Source of the DNA: Talinum fruticosum
Taxonomy: Eukaryota > Streptophyta > Magnoliopsida > Caryophyllales > Talinaceae
Direction: 5' to 3'
DNA: 64,000 nt
NCBI GenBank assembly: GCA_021018815.1
Contig: JAITYX010000011.1
Coordinates: 1,936,501-2,000,500 of the forward strand
The notes under the pieces are model-generated. The model saw only the letters and a program-made list of their open reading frames with translations, ran no database searches and had not been told where the DNA came from. Position numbers and translations under genes: made by a program. Shown piece after piece: positions 34,151-43,607 of the stretch; within the stretch, counting starts at the first letter, position 1, and every line of letters starts with the position of its first letter.

Positions 34151-35844
34151 TCCTGTGTCTGTTCAAGCATTCCGGTTTTAACGACAGGGGTTAGCAGCCA
34201 AGTGACGAGACGGCAATGGTTGGACCCTTCCTGGGTCCTCCGGAAGGATATTTGGGGTGTTGGGACCGGAGGGCTAGTACAATATCCCCGAAGGGAACCC
34301 TAGGAGGTGCGCCCATAATAGAAGATTTAATGTACCTGACAACGGCAGTTGCAGGCAAATATCCGGACGGAACGCTATACTATACGCGACGGTGGCTCCA
34401 TACCCCATAACTTATATTACTTAAGGGGGAAACTTGTCGGCAAAGAATAGAATTCAACTACATATTGGAAAGGGCAGCAGGGACTTAGTTCTTTCACGGC
34501 ATGCTCGGAGAAAGACTTCCTCCATGGCATAGCTCGGTCATTCAATCATGATAGGGTCGATCAAACAGATTCTTCTCCTAAGCGAAGGTCTAGCTCCCCA
34601 TGGTGTGTTTATTCTAGCTCTTCTTAGTTCCTCTTTCGGGGATCGACCCTTTTTGGTTCCGATACGTCCTTTGGTGTTGGTTACTTAGACCCCCTACTTA
34701 CTGCCTTTTGTGGTTAGATTATATCTTATCCCCTCTTCACCGAGTATCAAGGTATCTCCTGACTTAAGGGTGAGAACGAGAATCGAATCTTCGAAAGATG
34801 TTTGAAAGGCGAGTCTTAAAGACAGACTAGTTCTTTTAGCAGGCGTGTTCTATTATATAATATTAGCTTAGCCCATTAAGACCTTGTCCTAGTCTTTTAT
34901 GCCCTTACTGCTTACTTAGACCGAAAACTCCTTTACGCCCACTAGATTGATCTTACTTTATTAGAATAGCAGAAATGGTTTTGACTTGAATTGTTGATTA
35001 ATCGTCAGAGATGGCTTTTCCCGGGATATAAAGTTGATCGAAAGAGCACATCCGGAGCTTGCCAATTTCGGGTCAATCCCTAATATCTTGGCACTCAAAG
35101 AAGCAAAACTCGGTAGCTCTATCAACTGCTGAAGCTGAATATATTGCCGCTGGAGCTTGTTGCGCTCGGATTTTATGGATAAAACAGCACTTGAAAGATC
35201 TTGGATTACACCTCAAATCGGTTCCAATCAAGTGTGACAACCAAAGCGCAATCGGTATCACGAAGAATCTCGTCCGAGCACTCAAAGACAAAGCATATTG
35301 AGGTCGGGTATCATTTCTTGCGTGACCACTCGGAAAAAGGTGATATCGAACTTGAGTTTATTCCTACTAAGTTTCAATTAGCGAGATATCTTTACTAAAC
35401 CTCTTGGTGAAGATCAATTCTGTTTTGTTACGAATGAGCTTGGTATGTTAAATGCCTGATTATGTGCTAGTTATACTCATTGCATGATTACGTGATTACG
35501 TGTTTTTGCTTTTATCAACCTTAGCTCGGTTGATTCAGTGATATTGGGTTAATCATTGATTGTTTCGAGTCACTCAAAACCTTTTCGAGTCACACTCGAT
35601 CGTAGAAAGAAAAGTTGGACTTCAAATTTACGTAGCTCGTTTAGAACAATGGATAGTTGCAGAAAATAATTTTCAAAATCTTTCTCTCTCTCTCGAGCCC
35701 CGTGATCAATCGCTAGCCGTGGATCTCTAACCGCTGTAATCTTAGTCGCCGAGATAGAACCGTCACACCGGTCTAGGGTGGCTGATGGACAAGCCGAGTC
35801 GAACGGAGTTATACTTAACGGATACTTTAACGGACGCGCTTCTT

Positions 35845-35851
35845 TATAAAT
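35845..35851 (+). promoter_or_regulatory. TATA-like box upstream of the Copia-C extra ORF
   Basis: TATAAAT at the same position as TATAAAAA in Copia-A (5772), 237 bases before the ATG at 36082 and followed by a CT-rich leader as in many plant promoters. Confidence 0.45.
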
Positions 35852-36081
35852 CGCGCCTATTTCATCTTCATTTCGGTACTTCTCATTTTATCTCTCTCAA
35901 TCTCAAACTTTCACGGAAAGAACTTCTACGTGAACAGTCATTCTCAAACATCGACAAGCGACGATCAAGATCATCTCAAGTAAGTTTCATTGCTCTCTCT
36001 TCGCATTTTCGCCATTTCTTCTCTTCTACTCCTCCTTCTTCATCTCACTCAAAAATCTCATCTTTCCCTCTTTCTTTCAAA

Positions 36082-37755
36082 ATGACGAAAAGAGGAAACC
36101 ACCTCGATTTTCAGATTTCCTCCTCCTCTAAAAGGCCGCGCACCAAAACTCCGAGAGCTCAGCCCCTTCAAAACCCGTTGTCACCCAGAGCATCCGGCGC
36201 TGGATGATAAATTCTTTCCTACAACCACGTTTTCTTGGTTGCACAACATCAAGGATACCGGCGCATATAACTTTATGTGCTTTAGCGAGTTCATCTATCC
36301 AAAACTCGTTTCGAGTTTTATACCAACCTCACCTCCTCCGAAACGTTCTAACTTCCGGGGTTAGAAACGTCACCGTTCGCATCAACTCTTCTCTTCTTCA
36401 CAAGTTGTTCAAAGTCTCTTCTCTTTTCTTGAACAGCAACCCTATCCCTTTCACTCGAGGTCGCCGACGACTTCTTTGAGAAATATGCTAAGGGATTCCC
36501 TGAGTCTCGGAAAAACTTTTCCGTGACCCAGTGAAGTCAAAAGCTAGGCTTACGTGCTTTCTGCTGATGAGAACATTCTTCTCACGGCACTCTAACAAGG
36601 AGAACCCTAACTCCAAGCATCTCAAAGTCTGTTTTTGATATCCTAGAGGGCTACGAAGTAGACCTCTTCCCCTCCATCCTTGAGCAAATGGTCTGCTGTG
36701 CTCGCTCAACTCCAAAACAAGAAGACCACCTCTCTTCCCTTCGGTGCTCTTCTTACTCTTGTTTTCAAACAGTTTCAAGTTCCTCTTCCCTTAGACCCTA
36801 ATGCGGTGTCCGAGGCTGCCATAGTTGTGGACGAGTAAGGAACTTAAGGAGTACGGATACCGGAGACCGACCACGGTGTGCAGGTACACTCCTCGGAGCC
36901 GAGGCCTCTTTCTTCACCTCGAGACTTAGAAAGCGCCTCTTTCTCTTCCTTCCTCACCTGCTGGTGCTTCCACCTCAGGTCCCCAAAATCTCTCTCTACC
37001 GTTTTGTCCTCTGTTTTCATGGACAAAATCGGTGCGATGTCTTCCGAGCTCAAGACACTGGTCGGATCCCTCAAATCCACCTACATCTCCCTCCTCTCCC
37101 ACGACAAAGTCATCCAATCCTAACTCCGAGAGCAGCGAGTCACCGACTCTTGAGATGAAGGCAATGGTGAAGGAGCGAAGGAGTTTCTTGAACTCCTAAG
37201 AGAGAGAACGTCCAAGGCGGCTCGGGACCAAGGTGACTCGGAAGAGTCCGAGTCCTCCTCAAGCCCTAGTCCGACCTCATCGGACAACGAGGAAGAAGAA
37301 GACGCAGAAGAAGAAGGCTGCAGACGCGAAGCGATGAGACGCCGAGGAACTCGCGGCTGAGGCGAGTCCTTCCGAGCAAAAGGAGGCACATCATGAAGAA
37401 GCGGTGGAGTGCTGCCGAGGGTCGACCTGCTCCATAAATTGTTGTACTCGGCTCGGACGGCGATGCAGGTGGGTCGAGCGACCTTGCTTCTCCAGCGAGG
37501 TCGAGCGAGCAGCCCTCTCCAGCCCCGAGGTCACCGGGGAAGAACCACTTGACCCTCTCACTCCGGGTCGGCCACTCGGAGCCGAGCCCCTATCGGTTGT
37601 CCCGGTTCTCCCTCCGCCGCGCTCAAGCACATCGTCAAGATCTTATCAGCACCGGCGTACCCCTCGTTCCCCGGCTTCTACTCGGAATCCTCCATCGGCT
37701 CGTAGGCGCCATGCATTGTGTCACAATTCCAAAGTCCGCGGATCCTTCTTTCTGA
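36082..37755 (+). pseudogene. Copia-C extra 3' ORF, plant-transposon-protein (PF20167-like) domain, broken
   Basis: Starts MTKRGNH at 36082, the form matching MPKRGNH of Copia-A, and ends with a TGA at 37753-37755 after VTIPKSADPSF. Between them the conserved segments occur in shifting frames: ALDDKFFPTT near 36200, NIKDTGAYNFMCFSEFIYPK near 36245, INSSLLHKLFKVSS near 36382, LPFGALLTLVFKQFQVPLPL near 36738. A low-complexity acidic tail near 37235-37320 (SSSPSPTSSDNEEEEDAEEE type) follows. The domain resembles the Pfam putative plant transposon protein family. What it does for the element is unknown; no membrane anchor or receptor-binding feature is evident. Confidence 0.6.
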
Positions 37756-38170
37756 ACGCTTTCTATTTCTATCTCTTTTGTCCACACATTTCGGATGTAT
37801 TTTGTTTCTCTTCCTTGTATTTTTTGTCCGTTGTTTTTGCTTTGAAAGTCAAGGGGAGAAATAGAGAAACTTGTGTGAACTTGTTTGTTGAATCTTCTTG
37901 AAAATAGTCGGAAAACTTGTTATCTAGTTTAGGGGAGTTTTCTCCTCTCAATCTGTGTAATTTTTGCTAAGTGCAATATGAATGAATGTTTTCTCTATTT
38001 TCCGAGTTTATAATTTTTCCGAGTTAACATTATGCATGTACTCGGTTTACTTTTATTCTATGATTTTGTTTTGCTCCGATAATCTAAGTATACTTCTTAT
38101 GAGAAATCACTCAGATTCGGATTCTGTTTCACTAACAAAGTTTATGTCTAAGTATGGAATGCCTTTCATC

Positions 38171-38182
38171 AAAAAGGGGAGA
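38171..38182 (+). other. Polypurine tract of Copia-C
   Basis: AAAAAGGGGAGA directly before the 3' LTR. Confidence 0.85.
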
Positions 38183-38183
38183 T

Positions 38184-38485
38184 TGAAGACTCGGACATTG
38201 ATTAACGCTTTTACGAGTTACAACATTTACATCAGGTATAACCTCCTCATACTTATAGAGTTTTGATTCCAAGGCATTCTCTGTGTCTTAGAATCCTTCC
38301 TGAGTGATGTGGTATAATTTTCTAAGTATCGCAATCTATATTTCATATAGATATCGTGTTTCTTTTAGAGACTCGGAAAACCAATTACGTGTTCCGAGTC
38401 CGTTACCACTCGGACCGATTGAAGTTGAACTAGACTGAGCATACTCGCTTATTCACCACTCTCCGAGTCGTGTCTAGTTAATGGT
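38184..38485 (+). repeat. 3' LTR of Copia-C, truncated after 302 bases
   Basis: Nearly identical to the first 303 bases of the 5' LTR (27570-27872), ending at CTAGTTAATGGT, after which the sequence changes abruptly. Everything downstream, including the TATA box region, is missing. Confidence 0.88.
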
Positions 38486-39768
38486 CTTATCTTTGTGCTT
38501 CCCCTGTACATGTTTCTCCTCAACAGTTGTTTTCAAAGCATCAAGCACATTGTTTTCTACATACCGAGGACTAATAACAGGAATTTGAGATTTTGGAATC
38601 AATAAGAAGGTATGGATGTTTGGATCTTTCTTTGTAGTCCAATCACTTGCACTCTCTTCTCAATATTTACAGCATTCTCAAATTGTGACAAAATATCTAT
38701 CAAGTCTTGTACAATTGAAGGTTTGCTTGTAGAAGTCTTTATCCCCATTCAAGCTTAGAAGGATTTTTTGTGAATTGAATCTTCTAATTAAGAATCATAG
38801 AATCTAGAAATAATGTCTAAAGATAAGTTGTTTTTCTGGATATGTTTATTCTTTCAATACTTTGGTTTCATGTAGCTTATGCAACTGTAATGATCCATAT
38901 AAGAATCAACGCAATTCTTGTCCAAAGTTACCAAACCCTCTAAGTCTTTCTGCATATTGTTAAAAGAAAGTATAGAGGAATGCTTCAAATATGGTTCCTG
39001 TAAATAATATTAAAAAACACTAAATATTATCCTACAAACAATACTTGTCATCATGAAGAACATTAAAATTATTTTCTTTTCCCCCTTATTTAGGTATCGG
39101 ACGGACACTAAACTTTTTGTAAACAATTCAAGTCCTACACTAAATGTTATAGAGAAATTCTTTTGACTATTCTCACCTCCATTTCCGACAAAATCTATTT
39201 GCTCAGCTCAGCTTGTTCATGTTGTTCGGTTTGACTTTGTTGAATCTCATTAGTGTCCGAAATTTCTAGAAGGGCTTCAATCTTATCCATGTCAAATTAA
39301 GAAACTCTTTCCATCAATTTCCCTATCATCCAACTAGTTATACTTGGAACACCCTTGGTACCATTTTTTTACTTTGAATGACCCCATCTAAGTAGAATAT
39401 TTGATTTAAAAGTTAACAGAGACAACAAAATTGAAATAACTCGTTGATGTCTTATAGGAAACATTCAGGTGTTAAACAGAATTTAATAAGTCAATCAAAT
39501 ATACTTACCAATAAAAATATCATAGAGCCTTTGAAAAGCTGGACATTTGTCCTTCTCTTAGCATCAATCAAAAAGTCCAACATGTACTTGGACCAATTGT
39601 ATGAGGACATTTAACAGAGATCCGCTTAGGTTTTTCGGGAGGAACAGTTTTGTTGATGACCATGGAAAAACATGACAACTATATAAGTAACGAAATTTCT
39701 CCTAAACTTGTCCCCGCCATTAAGCTATTATAACATAAACTCAAAATCTTTGCTAGCATCAGTCATAA
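38486..39768 (-). pseudogene. Ulp1-type Mutator-like gene relic, downstream part
   Basis: Minus-strand fragments near the right edge read DASKDFEF, then NFVTYIVVMFFHGHQQN, WSKYMLDFLIDAKRR and YLDGVIQSKKMVPRVFQV. This order (DFEF, WCEFVLDCLIDA, YLDRV) is the one I know from plant proteins with DUF1985-type domains and Ulp1 peptidases carried by Mutator-like elements. The upstream half of the same protein lies at 46286-46690, across the inserted gypsy element. Past about 39300 only scattered remnants persist, and the peptidase domain itself is not seen; it would have lain where Copia-C now ends. Confidence 0.5.
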
Positions 39769-42596
39769 TGTAAAATCCCAAAACCCACCATAGGAGTATT
39801 ACATCGCCGAGTTCCTCACAAGGAACTCCCAAGGCTTATTCAGGTGTCGGTTTGACTTTCTAATTCCAATTTAAAGGTAATAAGGGTAATTTTCCAAAAG
39901 AATCGAAAATTTCTAAAAATTTCGCCGAGTTTCGTTTGTAATATGGACTATCCCCTAGGCATAAAGACTTAAAATCCTGCATAAAAATCATAATATAACC
40001 GAACGAGCCATACGCTCGAGTATACAACTCAACGGTCATACATCGAAATCAAACCAATCATGCATTAAAACTTTAAAAAATCTAAATGGTTCGCCATACA
40101 TCTCTTACAAACTATATATGAACTTATTTACAAGCTATAACGCTTAGAAACATGGCATGCGGGTTAGCTTGAGCCACTTCGACAATCGGTAGTCAACAAA
40201 CGAGCAACTAATCGGCAAGGGTCAACAATATGCTAAATACAAATCACACCTTCGATCACATCCGTAACACTAAGAGGGGAAAAGGGGAAAATTTGTGGGG
40301 GTGAGAAAACCACGCGCTCACCGGAGAATCTTACACTCTTAAAACGGAAATTCTTTACACGTACTACTCATAATAATGAAATAGGTGAAAGTATAATAAC
40401 GTAATACAAATCTAGATACTTTTCAATGAAATCTCCTGAAACCTCTTGCAACCTAAAGATCATAACATTTTAATTATTCGAAGCACGATTGGAAATCATT
40501 TTATTGAATCACATTAAACAAGGTGATGCAACCATCTACACTTTCTTTCAAATACTTTCGGTTAGAAACTGAAAATCCTTTCGGGGCTTTAGATGATTGA
40601 ACTAGCACCGAGATAGATTTCTCGGGGTTCGAGCCCCTTCACTCGAGTTCCGGGACTTATCTCTAGTAAAATACCATGAAGGCTCCCCTTTCCTCGTCGG
40701 GAAAGAATCAACCTCTCTGATTGATGGGCATCCCGATACGCAAGGACCCCATGGCCTGTTACGCACAACCACCTCCTTCCTCTAGTCTAAACAATCCTTA
40801 GCCCAAAATTCGTTCAAAGCTGAAGTGATCACAATCACGTATCAAACTTGGTTTTAAACCACAATCTCAAATCAATTTATCATCGTAGAAGGCATGACAT
40901 CACATGTCACCCTTCTAAATTCACTTTCTCGAATCGGTTTCACTTCTTTGGAACACATTTTAAGTTTGGAAAGCGGTTATCAAGAATCATACACAAGTAT
41001 CATTTTTCGTAAACATTTGAACTCTTTTCAAAACTAACTTTCAAGCATTACTTAGAATCAAATCACTTCACATGTCAAGCAGCTCTATACTAAGACTTAA
41101 CATTCCAAGCTAGTACATTAACTCAAAGGATTCATCCAAGTACTTAATATCTCGTATTCATCCATATTCTATTCAAACAAGTCTCCTATTTCCCATATAT
41201 GTAATTCTTGCTTCACTCTGTTTTCAAAGTCACAATCAATCAATAAAGATACCTATTCCCTTGATACTCCGAATTCCCACTCCTCTTCTATACTCCAAAG
41301 TCCATTTCCCTTAACTTAATTCACTTTCAAGCCTAATGAGTTTAGGAACTAAAATTTCTCTAAGCCACAATAACCACAAGTAATCACCACTTAACTCCAA
41401 GACCTCAACTTCTCACAAATTGCCATTTTTACCTCAAACTCTCATCTTATGTTTCTACCTTATTAATAAACTCTTTCTCGCCCATACTCAATCATATAAC
41501 TCTTAATCTTCTTTCATCACTCAAATTCTGCTAGCTCTGCTTATCTTCAAGTTTAGTTCAACATCGGAGATTTAAATATATTTTGAACTCAATTAACCTA
41601 ACAATCACCCACTTCTCACCCCCATGCCTCAATTGTGCCTCAATCAGTATGAACTCATACTCCCCTTTATACTTCAACTTATTATTTCCCAATATTAGCA
41701 ATTATCTCCCAACGCCACAAATTCAAGAAATCTCTAAGTAATTCGCACGCAAATCGCAACTTCTTCGTCCATAATTGCTAATTAAAACTTCAATATTGCT
41801 CCTTAGACCTAAGCAATCTAACTTCATCATAATCTCCAAATTCCCAATTCCCACTTCAGCCTTAATATGTAATCGGATTCTCTCAAGTTCTAATTCAGCC
41901 CTAACTACTTCCTATAGCACAACCATTCAATATTCACAGACAAACATTCAATATTCGCAATAAATCCAGTTGGGTTTCAAAATTACTAATAGTTTAGAGT
42001 ATAAGACTACCCACCTCGAATTTTAGGGTTTAAGCAATTGATTGAATGGAATTGAATTGGGTCCATTGCCCTCCTCTTATTCATGTTTCTTCTCTTACTC
42101 TCTCTGTCTCATGCTCCCCTTCCCCTTTCCCGTGGTTCTGGTCTCACTCCTTGTCAAATTCTTTATCGCTCCCCACGCTTCGTCACGCTTTGCCCCTGCT
42201 CATCCGCCATCCACCTTCACTTGCCGGCCACCATTCCCTTAGTTCGTTCACGAGTCGTTGCTTGCTTGCCTACCGGCTTTCGTTCCCTCGGTGGTCAATC
42301 CTTTTTCCCCTTTTTGTGCTCTGCTCTCGCCCTCTCTTTCTCTCTTTCTCGAGTCTTTCACTCTCGCTCGGACTCTCGCTTGCTGGTGCTTTCTTGCTCG
42401 CCGACCGCCGTTCTTGACGCCCGGCGAGCCTCTTCTTCTTCCCCTGCTCCCTCTCTCTTGTTTCCTCGCTTCCTCTATTTCCCCTCTCCTCTCGTTCTCC
42501 CTTTTGGCTTCCCCTCGATTGTTTCCCCGAGTCCTCTTTCCTTTCTTTGCTTTATTTCTCAATCCTTCATTCCCTCTCTCGCTCTCATCCTTCGTC
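39769..42596 (-). repeat. Gypsy-2 3' LTR, lacking its first 465 bp
   Basis: Matches 43608-45820 of the other LTR from the CCACC..GGAGTATTACATC block to the CT-rich stretch ending near TTCGTC, where it joins internal sequence. The part of the LTR with the TATA box (45821-46285 in the other copy) is absent. It has about 540 bp (about 41550-42090) not present in the other LTR. The large open frames in 42040-42620 are CT-rich composition artefacts. Confidence 0.75.
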
Positions 42597-43607
42597 CCCG
42601 AAATTCGGAACAAGTGATATCTAAGATACGTAAGGTATAATCACATATACATGAGGCACACTAGTATACTTAACATGGAAGGAAACTCAGTCACACAACC
42701 ATGGTTAATGGAATTCCTAAAGGAGTCTTTATGGGTTAATGAGTTCCACCCTTCTCTCTACCATCATTTCGATACGTCCGCTCACTTAATTACAAGGCGC
42801 TAAGAAGAAAATCGTACTAGAAAAGAGCAAATAGTTAGCTTGGAATGATCTTACCACTTGTTTTTAAATTGAATACTAATGTCTCAACTAAATACATAAA
42901 CCTACTCATGCCCACACAATCAAGACAAAGCACACAAAAACTAGCTATTCCCTTATTCACTCATCTAAATTAGTAGGACTGATAGTGTCTCTAAGCTTGG
43001 GAAGTTGCAACCTTAAAACCCTATTCAAAAAGTTAGTGCCTATTAGTGGATCGGTTACACTATCACGCACATCAACCTTATCACTTTCCTTCTCACTAGT
43101 TATCTAACAAGGTTAAGTCACTCGGTCACTACTAACTCTCCACCATACTACCCCAAGTGTACCCATAGAATCACATATGCACGTAAAACAAATCATAAAA
43201 AATTCAATTACTCACACATAGAGGCATATAGGTTCATAATTCAAATCACACAACTCATCTCTCGGTTAGTCACATAAGCAATCAAATCTATGAGGTCCTA
43301 GAGGTAGAGGTTTCTAGTTCGAGTACTCAACGAAACCAACGAGTAATAAAACAAAATTAAAATTTTCAGCCACACTCGAGTCACATACTTAGCACACACA
43401 AGTGATTTGTATATCACCTTTATGGGCGGTTTACGGTCTAACTAATTCAACTAAGTCAACGAGGTAATCACTTATAAGCTAGAGGTTGCACTTAACGTCA
43501 TACATATGTCGGCCACAAATAAAGCATATAATTACATAACAAGGATCCTAGACGGCTATATGCAATGCAAACTTAAGGTCACCAAAATCTATGCTCGATA
43601 CCATTTT
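42597..43607 (-). other. Gypsy-2 internal region, no coding sequence
   Basis: About 1.0 kb with no recognisable gag, protease, polymerase or integrase. It begins, on the minus strand, with the primer site and ends abruptly inside the 3' LTR, so a deletion joined internal sequence to mid-LTR. Confidence 0.6.
43593..43603 (-). other. Gypsy-2 primer binding site (minus strand)
   Basis: Read on the minus strand, TGGTATCGAGC lies four bases beyond the LTR end GGGGTGTTACG. It matches the initiator Met site TGGTATCAGAGC with one base missing. Confidence 0.7.

Larger units (their letters stand above)
33621..35028. other. Nuclear insertion of mitochondrial DNA (NUMT) within Copia-C RNase H
   Basis: The uninterrupted Copia-A sequence at the same place reads GATTACGCTGGGTACAAAG (near 4932). 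In Copia-C, GACTACA is followed by 1.4 kb of unrelated, GC-richer sequence, and copia resumes at TATAAAGTTGATCG. About eight bases of target are missing, and GGG-TA-AAAG microhomology lies at the right junction. The insert contains the start of mitochondrial nad3 (33871) and sequence whose look (GGGG-rich, few open frames, a group II intron-like hairpin near 34105) suits plant mitochondrial intergenic and intron DNA. nad3 breaks off after 13 codons, so the insert joins at least two mitochondrial pieces, or a mitochondrial recombinant. Confidence 0.75.
30934..35459 (+). pseudogene. Copia-C pol, split by mitochondrial DNA
   Basis: Protease LDGGCSRHMSGD (Asp at 30940-30942) again has D-G-G. The open frame 30856-31305 holds most of the domain. 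The HHCC finger is near 31318-31440. Integrase: Asp 31517 in HMDLCG, Asp 31707 in RTDHGREF, Glu 31816 in VVERKN, so the triad is present. Reverse transcriptase: [19 protein letters not shown] is the frameshifted form of the [10 protein letters not shown] block near 32860, and YVDD is at 33113-33124. RNase H begins near 33590 (GYSDAD), is interrupted at 33621 and resumes near 35029, with ALSTAEAEYIAAGACCARIL at about 35112 and a stop at 35457-35459 after MLNA. The INT-RT linker (about 32255-32360) has short Thr-Arg-Asn-Glu repeats. Confidence 0.9.
27570..38485 (+). mobile_element. Copia-C: second copy of the Copia-A family, carrying a mitochondrial insertion
   Basis: Same layout as Copia-A, alignable over its length. 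The 5' LTR is complete (27570-29023), followed by primer site, gag, pol, the extra 3' ORF and polypurine tract, but the 3' LTR stops after 302 bases (38184-38485), where unrelated Mutator-like sequence starts. About 1.4 kb of mitochondrial DNA (33621-35028) interrupts RNase H. Without it the element is about 9.5 kb. Frameshifts are frequent throughout. Confidence 0.9.

Noticed and set aside
34103..34410. Two overlapping 64-66 codon frames in the mitochondrial insert
   Set aside because: No known mitochondrial protein recognised; likely chance frames in intron or intergenic DNA.
33621..35028. A tRNA gene within the mitochondrial insert
   Set aside because: I looked for cloverleaf landmarks (GTTCGA-type T loop with matching acceptor stem) and found none that pair convincingly.
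37769..37901. Hydrophobic C-terminal extension of the extra ORF as a membrane anchor
   Set aside because: It arises only by reading past the stop shared by both copies (7586 and 37755) into T-rich sequence; not conserved in frame between copies.
42040..42640. Large overlapping open frames on both strands (up to 185 codons)
   Set aside because: They lie in the CT-rich part of a Gypsy-2 LTR, run in several frames at once, and read as Ser/Leu/Pro or Arg/Glu low complexity. Composition, not coding.
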